Source: JACVRW01 sp963814095
GTDB taxonomy: Bacteria > Actinomycetota > Thermoleophilia > Solirubrobacterales > Thermoleophilaceae
Length of the DNA: 64,000 bases
Direction of reading: 5' to 3'
NCBI GenBank assembly: GCA_963814095.1
Contig: CAWFBT010000001.1
Coordinates: forward strand, 163,274 to 227,273
In this document: in pieces, positions 26,443-34,566 of the stretch
How positions within the stretch are numbered: the stretch's first letter is position 1
Layout: every line of letters starts with the position of its first letter
Notes under the pieces: model-generated
The model's input: the letters and a program-made list of their open reading frames with translations, nothing else
The model's database searches: none
What the model was told of the DNA's origin: nothing
Position numbers and translations under genes: made by a program

Positions 26443-27300
26443 ATGGGCGCCGGCGCGAACGCGACCGCGGCGAGCGCATTGGCCGAGCTCCTGCTGCGGC
26501 CGCGCTATGAGGTGCTTCCGTTCGACGGCATCGAGGACGACCTCGCCGCGTTCCTCGACAGGGACGTGATCGTCACGGTCACGGGCTCGCCGAGCCGCGG
26601 CCTCGACGCAACAGTCGAGCTGAGCGAGCGCCTTGCGCAGGACGGCTGGACCGTCGTGCCGCACCTACCCGCGCGCCAGATCCGCGACCGGGGCCATCTC
26701 GACGAGCTGCTCGACCGCATCCGGGACGCCGGGATCCGCCGGCTCTTCGTGCCCGCGGGCGACGCGAGCGCCGCGGAGGGCGCCTTCGACGGCGCCGCGG
26801 AGCTGCTCGCCGCCATGGGCGGGCGGCGCGGCGACTTCGACCACATAGGCATCACCGGCTACCCGGAGAGCCACCACCTGATCCCCGACGAGGAGACGAT
26901 CAGGGCGATGTTCGAGAAGGCCGAGATGGCGACCGAGATCATCAGCCAGATCTGCTTCGACGCCGGCACGATCGCGGACTGGATCGCCAAGGTGCGCGCC
27001 CGCGGCACACACCTGCCGATCTGGATCGGCCTGCCGGGGATCGTCGACTACAGCAAGCTCTTCCGCATCACGACGAAGATCGGCCTCGGCGAGTCGGCCC
27101 GCTTCCTCGGCCACCAGCACGGCTGGCTGAGCCGGCTGCTCACGCGCCGCTTCAACCCGGACAGGCTCGTCCGCGATCTGGGCGCCACGGCCGCCGACCC
27201 CGAGGCCCGCGTCGCGGGCTTCCACATCTACACCTTCAACGAGATCGAGCGGACGGAGCGCTGGCGGCGCCAGACGCTGGAGGACCTGGCCGAGGCGTAG
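26443..27300 (+). CDS. Methylenetetrahydrofolate reductase-family protein
   Basis: A 285-residue MetF-like TIM-barrel flavoprotein. The chain shows the family pattern GSPSRGLDATVELSERLAQ, then VVPHLPARQIRD, FVPAGDAS, HIGITGYPESHHLIP, MATEIISQICFDAGTIADWI and LPIWIGLPGIVDYSKL; it ends with FHIYTFNEIERTERW. MetF proteins interconvert methylene-THF and methyl-THF. In a methyl-donor catabolic cluster the useful direction is oxidation of methyl-THF, made when betaine is demethylated, to methylene-THF. The ATG lies three bases after an operator, with no ribosome site, which suggests a leaderless mRNA. Confidence 0.85.
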   Translation: MGAGANATAASALAELLLRPRYEVLPFDGIEDDLAAFLDRDVIVTVTGSPSRGLDATVELSERLAQDGWTVVPHLPARQIRDRGHLDELLDRIRDAGIRRLFVPAGDASAAEGAFDGAAELLAAMGGRRGDFDHIGITGYPESHHLIPDEETIRAMFEKAEMATEIISQICFDAGTIADWIAKVRARGTHLPIWIGLPGIVDYSKLFRITTKIGLGESARFLGHQHGWLSRLLTRRFNPDRLVRDLGATAADPEARVAGFHIYTFNEIERTERWRRQTLEDLAEA

Positions 27301-27324
27301 CCCCAGCCGGCGCGCCTCCGCTCT

Positions 27325-27372
27325 TCGATTGAAGAGTTGTGGGGGCCGGAGCCCCCCGAAGTCTTCAATCGA
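27325..27372. terminator. Nested-hairpin bidirectional terminator
   Basis: Outer arms TCGATTGAAGA (27325-27335) and TCTTCAATCGA (27362-27372) pair perfectly, and inside them GGGGGC-CGGA-GCCCCC (27341-27356) forms a second hairpin. It lies between the convergent MetF-like and Fe-S genes and includes the stop codon of the latter. Confidence 0.8.
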
Positions 27373-29356
27373 TGCCCTTGGGGGTTGCCTCGGCGCTCGG
27401 CTCGCTGAGCGACTCCGCAAGCAGCGTCGAGACGTCCGCCACCCGCAGCTCGTCGCCGTTCGCGCGCACGCCGTCGTCGAGCATCACGGTGCAGAACGGG
27501 CACGCCACGGCGAGCGTCTCTGCGCCGGTTGCCGCCGCCTCGGCGGCGCGGTTCTCGTTGATGAGCCCGGCGCGCTCCTCCATCCACATGTGAGCGCCGC
27601 CGGCGCCGCAGCAGAAGGTGCGCTTGCCGCTGCGCTCCATCTCGACCGGCTTGCCGACCGCCTCGACCAGCTCGCGCGGATCCGCCAGCACGTCGTTGTG
27701 GCGAGCCAGGTAACAGGAGTCGTGGTAGGTGATCGACTGCTCGCCGGCGCTCGTCTCGAGCCGGCCGTCGCGCACGAGCCCGGCCAGCAGCTCGCTGTGG
27801 TGGACGACCTCGTAGCGCCCGCCGAAGTCGGGGTACTCGTTGCCGAGCGTGTTGAAGCAGTGCGGGCAGCTCGCGACGATCTTCGTCACGCCCGCCTCGT
27901 TCAGGGTCGCGACGTTCTGCTCCGCGTGCGCTTGGAAGAGGTACTCGTTGCCCATCCGCCGCGCCGGGTCGCCCGTGCACGACTCACGCGGGCCGAGGAT
28001 GGCGAAGTCGACCCCGGCCGCCTTCAGCAGCTTCGCCGTCGACTGCGCCGCCGTTCGCGCGCGCTCGTCGAACGAGGCGGCGCAGCCCACCCAGTACAGG
28101 ACCTCCGGTGCGGGGTCGCCCGGTTCGAGAACGCGCACGCCGAGCTCCTCCGCCCAGTCGGCGCGCTCGGTCTGCGGCTTGCCCCACGGGTTCGACGCGC
28201 GCTCGACGTCGCGCAGCATCTGCTCCGACTCGCTCGGGAAGCGCGCGTCCATCATCACCAAGTGTCTGCGCAGGTCGATGATGTGGTCGACGTGCTCGAT
28301 CGACACCGGGCACTCGCGCACGCACGCCCCGCACGTCACGCAGTCCCACACGACGTTGTCGGTCACCGCGTTCGGGACGAGCGGCGCCGGCTCGAAACCC
28401 TCGGCGCCGCGCACGAGCGCGGGGCCGTCCTCGAAGACCTGGTCGCGCAGGGCCATGATCAGCAGCTTCGGCGACAGCTCCTTGCCGGTGGCGAAGGCGG
28501 GGCAGACGTCCTGGCAGCGCCCGCATTCCGTGCAGGAGAAGGTGTCGAACATCTGCTTCCAGGTGAGGTCCGGCACCGTGCCGGCGCCGAAGCGCATCTC
28601 CTCCTCGGGAACGTCGAAGCGGAGCGGCTCGATGCGCCCGCCGGGTCCGGTGCGGCCGAAGTAGACGTTGATCGCCGCGGTGGCGATGTGCAGGTGCTTC
28701 GAGTGGGGGAGGTAGGCGAGGAAGGTGAGGATGATCAGGACATGCGCCCAGACGAAGACGCGCTCGAGCACCTTGGTCGTGCCGTCGTCGGCGAACAAAC
28801 CGGATAGCGCGTCCGAGACGGGCGACCAGCTCGCGGGCCACTCGTTCAGGCCGAGCGCGATCCGCGACGCGTGCCAGAGCAGCAGCGTGGTCACGATGCC
28901 CGCGATCAGCGCGAGGATCAGGTCTGCCTCGCCGAGGTGGCTGCCCTCGAAGCGCGCCGGGCGCTGGACCTTGCGGATCAGGAACGCCGCGATCACCCCG
29001 CAGAGGACGAGCAGCGCGAACAGGTCGACCATCAGCGCGAACCAGCCCTGGTGTCCGAGCCACGGGAGCGTCGCGTCCTTGTCGACCGCGCCGATCATCG
29101 CGACCACGATCGTCGGGAAGAGGACGAGGAAGCCCCAGAAGATCGCCGCGTGCACGAGACCGGGCACCAGCCGCTGGAAGAGCTTCTTCTGGCCGAGCAC
29201 GATCTCGGCTTCGTTCCTGATCCGCTTCGGGACCTCGTCCGAGCGCTCGACCGGCTTGCCGAGCCGGACGAGGTCGGCAAGCAGCTTGGCGCGCCGTCCG
29301 AACAGGTAGCCGCTGACGGCCAGCGCCGCGGCGAGCGCGAGCGCTCCGGCGAGCAC
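27365..29356 (-). CDS. Membrane Fe-S oxidoreductase (DgcB/heterodisulfide reductase-like)
   Basis: A 663-residue protein. The N-terminal 250 residues hold five or six membrane segments. Two [4Fe-4S] motifs follow, CTECGRCQDVCPAF and CVTCGACVRECPVS, then two CCG cysteine-rich domains (CPHCFNTLGNEY; TFCCGAGGAHMW, CPFCTVML). The same build is seen in DgcB, which works with DgcA and EtfAB in dimethylglycine breakdown in Pseudomonas, and in ETF:quinone-type oxidoreductases. It should take electrons from EtfAB and pass them to the membrane quinone pool. It is the last gene of the DMGDH-EtfB-EtfA operon, and its GTG start lies 42 bases after etfA. Confidence 0.85.
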   Translation of the reverse strand: MLAGALALAAALAVSGYLFGRRAKLLADLVRLGKPVERSDEVPKRIRNEAEIVLGQKKLFQRLVPGLVHAAIFWGFLVLFPTIVVAMIGAVDKDATLPWLGHQGWFALMVDLFALLVLCGVIAAFLIRKVQRPARFEGSHLGEADLILALIAGIVTTLLLWHASRIALGLNEWPASWSPVSDALSGLFADDGTTKVLERVFVWAHVLIILTFLAYLPHSKHLHIATAAINVYFGRTGPGGRIEPLRFDVPEEEMRFGAGTVPDLTWKQMFDTFSCTECGRCQDVCPAFATGKELSPKLLIMALRDQVFEDGPALVRGAEGFEPAPLVPNAVTDNVVWDCVTCGACVRECPVSIEHVDHIIDLRRHLVMMDARFPSESEQMLRDVERASNPWGKPQTERADWAEELGVRVLEPGDPAPEVLYWVGCAASFDERARTAAQSTAKLLKAAGVDFAILGPRESCTGDPARRMGNEYLFQAHAEQNVATLNEAGVTKIVASCPHCFNTLGNEYPDFGGRYEVVHHSELLAGLVRDGRLETSAGEQSITYHDSCYLARHNDVLADPRELVEAVGKPVEMERSGKRTFCCGAGGAHMWMEERAGLINENRAAEAAATGAETLAVACPFCTVMLDDGVRANGDELRVADVSTLLAESLSEPSAEATPKGID

Positions 29357-29398
29357 GGTTATGGGGACCCTCCGTCCACTACGGGTGGACCTCGGGCA

Positions 29399-30415
29399 CT
29401 ACGACCCGCGCTCCTTCCGCAGCTCAGCCGTGATCGCCGGAACGATCTCGGTCAGGTCCCCGATCACCGCGTAGTCGGCGCTCATCAGGATCGGCGCCTC
29501 TGCGTCGGAGTTGATCGCAAGGATCTTCTTCGCACCCTTGCAGCCCGCGATGTGCTGGGTGGCGCCGCTGATCCCGCAGGCGATGTAGAGGTCGGGGGAG
29601 ACCTTCGTTCCGGTCTGGCCGACCTGGTCCGTGTGCGGGCGCCAGCCCGCGCTCGTCACGACGCGTGAGCAGCCGACCGCCGCATTCAGCTGCTCGGCGA
29701 GTTCCTCGAGGATCGCGAAGCCATCGGCCGAGCCGACGCCGCGCCCGCCGCTCACGACCACCTTCGCCTCGGCCAGCGAGACGCCGCTCGTGACGGTCTC
29801 GACGTGCTCGCTCACCTGTACGGCGAGGTCGGCGTCCTCGAGCGCGGGCGAGAACGACTCGACCGCCGGGGCGTCGGCGCCGTTGACGGTTGCGGCGGCC
29901 ACCATGTGCGGCGCCGAGCTGAGCAGTGCGGGCGACCCGTGCAGGCGCGCCTCCTCGAGCAGGCTGCCACCCCATCGGACGCGCGTGAGGGTGACCATCC
30001 GGGGGCTCGCGCCCCCGGGCCCCCCCGGCGCTTGGCCGCTGTTGGGCAGGTTGCCGGCCTCGACGCGGATGCAGTTCGCGGCGAACGGCAGCCCCAAACG
30101 AGCTGCGACGTGGGCCATGACCTCGTTGCCGCCGTTCGAGCCGGGTGCGACGATCGCCGAAGGTTCGAGGCGTGCCGCGAGGTCGGTCGTGCAGCGCGCC
30201 CATGCTCCGGGCGCGTAGGCGCCGAGCCGGTCGTCCTCGGCGACATGGGCGCTCGCCACTCCATGTGCGCCGAGGCCGGTCGCGGCGTCGGCGCCACCCG
30301 GCCCGACGAGCAGCGCCTCGACGGGCTCGCCCAGCTGCCGCGCCAGCGCCAGCGCCTGTAGCGACAGCTCGTCCACGCCCTCCGGGCCGTGCTCGATCAG
30401 GACGAGGACGGTCAT
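29399..30415 (-). CDS. etfA: Electron transfer flavoprotein alpha subunit
   Basis: A 338-residue EtfA. The C-terminal FAD domain is intact: VVVSGGRGVGSADGF, VVTSAGWRPHTDQVGQTG, VSPDLYIACGISGATQHIAG and ILAINSDAEAPI. It carries electrons from the dimethylglycine dehydrogenase to the Fe-S protein. An unusual Gly/Pro-rich insert (NSGQAPGGPGGASPR) interrupts the N-terminal domain just before VTLTRVRWGGSLLEEA; it is coded by a GC palindrome at 29999-30018. The start overlaps the etfB stop by four bases. Confidence 0.92.
   Translation of the reverse strand: MTVLVLIEHGPEGVDELSLQALALARQLGEPVEALLVGPGGADAATGLGAHGVASAHVAEDDRLGAYAPGAWARCTTDLAARLEPSAIVAPGSNGGNEVMAHVAARLGLPFAANCIRVEAGNLPNSGQAPGGPGGASPRMVTLTRVRWGGSLLEEARLHGSPALLSSAPHMVAAATVNGADAPAVESFSPALEDADLAVQVSEHVETVTSGVSLAEAKVVVSGGRGVGSADGFAILEELAEQLNAAVGCSRVVTSAGWRPHTDQVGQTGTKVSPDLYIACGISGATQHIAGCKGAKKILAINSDAEAPILMSADYAVIGDLTEIVPAITAELRKERGS
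29999..30018. repeat. GC palindrome inside etfA
   Basis: On the coding (minus) strand CCGGGGGC-GCGA-GCCCCCGG forms a perfect eight-bp stem with a tetraloop and is followed by ATGG. A very similar unit, GGGGGGC-GTGA-GCCCCCC then GGATGG, lies between genes at 43421. Here it falls in frame within a coding region. Confidence 0.6.
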
Positions 30416-31155
30416 GCCACGCCCAGCTCGCGCATGACATTCACGACCGCCGGCGCCGCGCCGGCGCCCTCGCCGAGGACCTCCGCCTGCTTGCCCTGAC
30501 CCTCGGGCACGACGAGGCGCACCTTCTCGAGGCGCGGCGGCGGGCGCTCGGGCGTGATCGTCTCGACCGGCTTCTGGCGGGCGCGCAGCTTGGCCGGCAC
30601 AGACGGGTAGCGCGGCAGGTTGATGCCTTCGAGCACGCTCACGACCGCGGGCAGCGGTACGTCGTAGATGTCGCGCCCACCCGCGACCTCCTGCTCGCAG
30701 CGCGCTCGCCCGTCGGCCACCGTCAGGCCCTTGAGCCCCGTTACGACCGGCCGCCCGAGCGCATACGCCACGCGGATGCCCACCTGGTAGTTGCCCGAGT
30801 CGGCGGACTCGTTGCCGAAGATGATCAGGTCATGGTCGGCGGCGTGCTCGGTGATCGCCGCGGCGGTGGCCTCGGGGTCCCACTCCTCGCCGTCGGTCGC
30901 GAGCAGGATCCCGCTGTCGGCGCCGATCGCGAGCGTCTCGCGGATCTGCTCCTCGGCCTCGGGCGGGCCGAGCGTCAGCACCGTGACCTCGCCGCCCTGC
31001 TGCTCGACGATCCGCACCGCCTCCTCGACGCCGCACTCCTCGTGCGGGCTGATCGTGAAGCCGAGGTGGCGCGTCTCGAGCGCCCGTTCGTCGGCCGTCA
31101 GGACCATGCGGCCGCCGGTGAGCGGCACCCGCTTGACGCAGACGAGAATCCTCAC
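30412..31155 (-). CDS. etfB: Electron transfer flavoprotein beta subunit
   Basis: A 247-residue EtfB, MRILVCVKRVP, with the conserved SPHEECGVEEAVRIVE, GADSGILL, IIFGNESADSGNYQVGI and CEQEVAGGRDIYDVPLPAVVSV segments. It forms the heterodimer with EtfA and accepts electrons from flavoprotein dehydrogenases, here the adjacent dimethylglycine dehydrogenase. Both ends overlap neighbours by four bases (ATGA), so the three genes are translationally coupled. Confidence 0.93.
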   Translation of the reverse strand: MRILVCVKRVPLTGGRMVLTADERALETRHLGFTISPHEECGVEEAVRIVEQQGGEVTVLTLGPPEAEEQIRETLAIGADSGILLATDGEEWDPEATAAAITEHAADHDLIIFGNESADSGNYQVGIRVAYALGRPVVTGLKGLTVADGRARCEQEVAGGRDIYDVPLPAVVSVLEGINLPRYPSVPAKLRARQKPVETITPERPPPRLEKVRLVVPEGQGKQAEVLGEGAGAAPAVVNVMRELGVA

Positions 31156-33695
31156 GCGGGCACCGGGCTGACGGCCTTCACGCGCTCGTTGTCAGGATCG
31201 AAGATCGGCGTCGAGCCGGCCACTGCGACGGTGACCGGGAACAGCTCGTTCATGTACATCACCGCGAGCTCGCGGCCGACTTCGGCGTGCTCGGGCGGCA
31301 GGTAGGACATGAGCAGGTGCTTCCCGACGGAGGGGCCGGCGCCGGCGCTCGTCACGAACGAGCGCCGGCCCTTGGAGTCGATCAGCGGCGCCCCGTCGCG
31401 CGTGACGATCGGCTCGCCCCCCAGCATGTAGCGGCGCTGCCCGTCCTTCGACGTGTGGTCGTCGACCGTCAGCGTGCACATCACGGTCGCCGGGTCCTCC
31501 TCGCGGTGCCGGACGTGCGCCTCCTTGCCGATGAAGTCCTGTTCCTTCACCTTGCCCCATGCCATCCCGGCCTCGGCCACGTTGTACTCGCCGTCGAGCT
31601 CGAAGCCGAAGGCGCGGTAGCACTTCTCGAGCCGCCCGGTCGTTCCGTACACGCCGATGCCCGCCGGCACGACGCCGTGCGGGGCGCCCGCCTCCCAGAC
31701 GACGTCCCAGAGCTTGGCACCCTCCTCGATCGGCACGTACAGCTCCCAGCCGAGGTCGCCGACGTACGAGATCCGCGACGCCAGCACCGGCAGCGAGCCC
31801 ATCTCGATCGTCCGGAAGGTGGCGAACGGGAAGCCCTCGTGGGAGACGTCCGCGCGCGTCGCCGCCTGGAGCACTTCGCGGGCACGCGGGCCCCAGAGCC
31901 CGAGCGTGCACCAGCTCGAGGTGAGGTCGATCACCTGCGTGTCCGGCGCGGCATGGTCGCGGTACCACTTGAGGTCGGCCATGCCGTGCGCGCCGCCGGT
32001 GACGACGCGGAAGTGGTCGTCGGCGATCCGCATGACGGTCAGGTCGGAACGGAACCCGCCGCGCGGAGTCAGCACCGGCGTGTAGACGACCTTGCCGTGC
32101 TTCACGTCCATCTGGCGCATCGACACCTTCTGCACGCAGTCGAGCGCGCCCGGACCGACGACGTCGAAGACGCAGAACGCGGTGAGGTCGAACATCGCGA
32201 CTCGCTCGCGCATCGCGAGGTGCTCGGCGTTGATGATCGGCGACCACCAGCGCCGGTCCCATTCGGCCTCGCGATCCTGGACTCCCAACTCCTCGACGAG
32301 TCCGGCGTTCGACTCGTACCAGTGCGGCCGCTCCCAGCCGGCCGCCTCGTAGAAGACGGCGCCGAGCTCGGTCGTGCGCGCGTGGAAGGGGGAGAGGCGC
32401 ATGCCTCGATCCGAGGCCCACTGCTCGCCCGGGTGGACGATCCCGTAGGTCTTGTTGAAGTGCTCGTTCGCGCGCGCCTTCACGTGCCCGGCGGTGCGCT
32501 GGTGCGGGTAGAAGCGCGCGATGTCCGAGGACCAGAGGTCGATCTCGGGCTCGCCCTCGACCATCCACTCGGCGAGCGCGCGGCCGACGCCGGGGCCCTC
32601 CTTGACCCAGACGGCCGCGGCCGACCAGAGGCCCTTCACCTCCGGCGTCTCGCCGAGCACAGGCAGCGCGTCGGGCGTCAGCGAGAGCAGTCCGTTGATC
32701 GCGTACTTGATGCCGACGGACTCGTCGCCCACGATCTCCGGCATCAGCTCGAGCGCGTGCTCCATCTGCTCGACGAAGTCGTCCTCGGTGAAGGGGAACT
32801 CCGTCGGCGAGAGCGCCGCCTCCTCGATGGAGGGGATCTCGTCCGGGTCGTGCAGGATCGGCCGGTGGGCGTAGGAGCCGACCTCCAGCCCGGTGCCGTC
32901 CTGGCGCTCGTACATGAAGGTGTCCATGTCGCGCACGATCGGGAACTCGATCGCGCTCTTCGCGCCCTCGAAGCGCGGCACCGGGCCGATGTCGATCATC
33001 TGGTGCACGGCCGGCGTGAGCGGGATCGCCGCGCCCGCCATGCGCGCGATACGCGGGCTCCAGACGCCGCACGCCACGACGACCACCTCGGTGTCGATGT
33101 CGCCTCGGTCGGTGCGGACACGCACGACGCGTCCGCCCTCGACGTCGATGCCGGTGACCTCGGTGTTGGCCGACACCGTCAGCGCGCCCTTCTCCTGCGC
33201 GCTCTCGCGCATGAGCGTGCCGGCGCGCAGCGAGTCGACGACGCCGACACTCTCGGTGTGGAAGCCGCCGATGATCACGCTCTCGTCGATGAAGGGGACG
33301 AGCTCCTTGACCTCGGCCGGCGTCACGAGCCGAACGCCCTCCACGCCCCATGCCCCGGCTGAGGCCATGCGCCGCCGCAGCTCCTCCATGCGCTCCTCGG
33401 TGCGCGCGACCTCGACGCCCCCGCAGGTGGTGAGCACGCCGAGCTCTTCGTATTGCTCGAGGCTGTCGTGCGTCAGCTCGGTCATCTCACGCGAGTGGTC
33501 GACCGGGAAGATGAAGTTGGAGGCATGGCCCGTCGAGCCGCCCGGGTTCGGCAGGGGGCCCTTGTCGAGCAGCACGAGATCGCGCCAGCCGAGCCGCGCC
33601 AGGTGGTGCACGAGGCTGTTGCCCACGATGCCGGCGCCGATCACGACGGCGCGCGCGCTACCGGGCAGACGCCCTCCTCCAGCCTGGTCTTCCAC
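31152..33695 (-). CDS. Dimethylglycine/sarcosine dehydrogenase with C-terminal GcvT domain
   Basis: An 847-residue fusion. Residues 1-400 are a DAO-type FAD domain with VVIGAGIVGNSLVHHLARLG and GGSTGHASNF; His57 matches the His that links FAD covalently in dimethylglycine oxidase. Residues 430-840 are a GcvT-like tetrahydrofolate domain (VAMFDLTAFCVFDVVGPGA, SYVGDLGWELYVP, DFIGKEAHVRHRE). The reaction would remove an N-methyl group from dimethylglycine or sarcosine and hand it over as methylene-THF. GTG 33695 is chosen because AGGTG lies six bases before it; GTG 33704 is possible. With EtfB, EtfA and the Fe-S protein it forms an operon behind a TGATATATCA site, which suggests ETF rather than oxygen as electron acceptor. 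Confidence 0.88.
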   Translation of the reverse strand: MEDQAGGGRLPGSARAVVIGAGIVGNSLVHHLARLGWRDLVLLDKGPLPNPGGSTGHASNFIFPVDHSREMTELTHDSLEQYEELGVLTTCGGVEVARTEERMEELRRRMASAGAWGVEGVRLVTPAEVKELVPFIDESVIIGGFHTESVGVVDSLRAGTLMRESAQEKGALTVSANTEVTGIDVEGGRVVRVRTDRGDIDTEVVVVACGVWSPRIARMAGAAIPLTPAVHQMIDIGPVPRFEGAKSAIEFPIVRDMDTFMYERQDGTGLEVGSYAHRPILHDPDEIPSIEEAALSPTEFPFTEDDFVEQMEHALELMPEIVGDESVGIKYAINGLLSLTPDALPVLGETPEVKGLWSAAAVWVKEGPGVGRALAEWMVEGEPEIDLWSSDIARFYPHQRTAGHVKARANEHFNKTYGIVHPGEQWASDRGMRLSPFHARTTELGAVFYEAAGWERPHWYESNAGLVEELGVQDREAEWDRRWWSPIINAEHLAMRERVAMFDLTAFCVFDVVGPGALDCVQKVSMRQMDVKHGKVVYTPVLTPRGGFRSDLTVMRIADDHFRVVTGGAHGMADLKWYRDHAAPDTQVIDLTSSWCTLGLWGPRAREVLQAATRADVSHEGFPFATFRTIEMGSLPVLASRISYVGDLGWELYVPIEEGAKLWDVVWEAGAPHGVVPAGIGVYGTTGRLEKCYRAFGFELDGEYNVAEAGMAWGKVKEQDFIGKEAHVRHREEDPATVMCTLTVDDHTSKDGQRRYMLGGEPIVTRDGAPLIDSKGRRSFVTSAGAGPSVGKHLLMSYLPPEHAEVGRELAVMYMNELFPVTVAVAGSTPIFDPDNERVKAVSPVPA

Positions 33696-33729
33696 GGAGC
33701 TCACCTCGGGGTCGGAAACGCCGGATCCC

Positions 33730-33739
33730 TGATATATCA
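33730..33739. promoter_or_regulatory. TGATATATCA operator, site 4
   Basis: Perfect copy in the divergent promoter between the dimethylglycine dehydrogenase operon (start 33695) and the unknown gene at 33748, eight bases before the latter's ATG. Confidence 0.88.
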
Positions 33740-33747
33740 CACCGGAA

Positions 33748-34488
33748 ATGCACTCGTCCCACGAACTGCGAAGCGACTCGTTCGACATCGCCGTCGGCAA
33801 CCGACGGGGCACGCTCGCCGACCTGTTCGAGGGCTTCTCGGACCAGGACCGGCTCGGGGTGATCGTGCGCCGGCCGTGCGGCGCCGTGGGTGCGAGCGCC
33901 TTGATCTGCGCGACGATCACCGGCTTCTACGACCTCCAGCGCGCCCGCGTGGACGACTTCTTCGTCTACCCCGAGTACTACCTCCTCCACGCCGGCGGAC
34001 CGCACGGCGACCACGCTCGCCTCGACGTGTTCCCACGCCGCAAGGAGCCGGTCGTGGCCGACGAGCCGGAGGCGCTGCTCGAGGCGCTGAACGAGCGGGC
34101 GATCACGCGCTTGGCAGTGGAGGACGGCTCGCCCCGAGCGGCGGAGCTCGACCGCGCCGAGCTCGCGAGCGCTCGCGGACGGCTCGCGACCTGCCTCGCC
34201 TACTCGGCCTCGGGACGGGTGGCGGGCGCGGACGTCCGGATCGCCGGGAACGAGGTGACCGAGGGCTACGTCGAGGCGATCCTCGACCCAGAGACCCGCA
34301 TGGCCCGCCTGCGCCAGGGCGATGAGGACGAGCGCGCGCTCGCCGAGGCGGTCGCACGGCGCGCGGGTGAGGTCGACCCGGAGCTGCGCGCGCCGGTGGC
34401 CGCAGCGCGCGCCGAGCTCATCGAGGACGGCCGCCCGGTCGAGACCTATCGCCGCATCGGGGTGGACGAGGCGCTCGCCTTGCTGTGA
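33748..34488 (+). CDS. Unknown protein in betaine regulon
   Basis: A 246-residue soluble protein, MHSSHELRSDSFDIAVG, that I do not recognise. The N-terminal 110 residues look like a compact alpha/beta domain (RLGVIVRRPCGAVGASALI, FYDLQRARVDDFFVYPEYY, HARLDVFPRRKEPVV); the rest is acidic and helical. No membrane segment or signal peptide is seen. It is flanked by operators on both sides, divergent from the dimethylglycine dehydrogenase and 78 bases before the DmdA-like gene, so it should act in betaine demethylation. An accessory or C1-transfer role is conceivable, but nothing in the sequence proves it. Confidence 0.8.
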   Translation: MHSSHELRSDSFDIAVGNRRGTLADLFEGFSDQDRLGVIVRRPCGAVGASALICATITGFYDLQRARVDDFFVYPEYYLLHAGGPHGDHARLDVFPRRKEPVVADEPEALLEALNERAITRLAVEDGSPRAAELDRAELASARGRLATCLAYSASGRVAGADVRIAGNEVTEGYVEAILDPETRMARLRQGDEDERALAEAVARRAGEVDPELRAPVAAARAELIEDGRPVETYRRIGVDEALALL

Positions 34489-34520
34489 GGCCGGGCTGGT
34501 TGACCCCCGTCGCCGAGAAC

Positions 34521-34530
34521 TGATATATCA
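34521..34530. promoter_or_regulatory. TGATATATCA operator, site 5
   Basis: Perfect copy (CTGATATATCAG), 36 bases before the DmdA-like gene. That gene has a good GGAGG ribosome site, unlike the genes at sites 2 to 4. Confidence 0.88.
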
Positions 34531-34566
34531 GCCCGACAGGGCCGAGGGACACGAGGAGGTACGACA

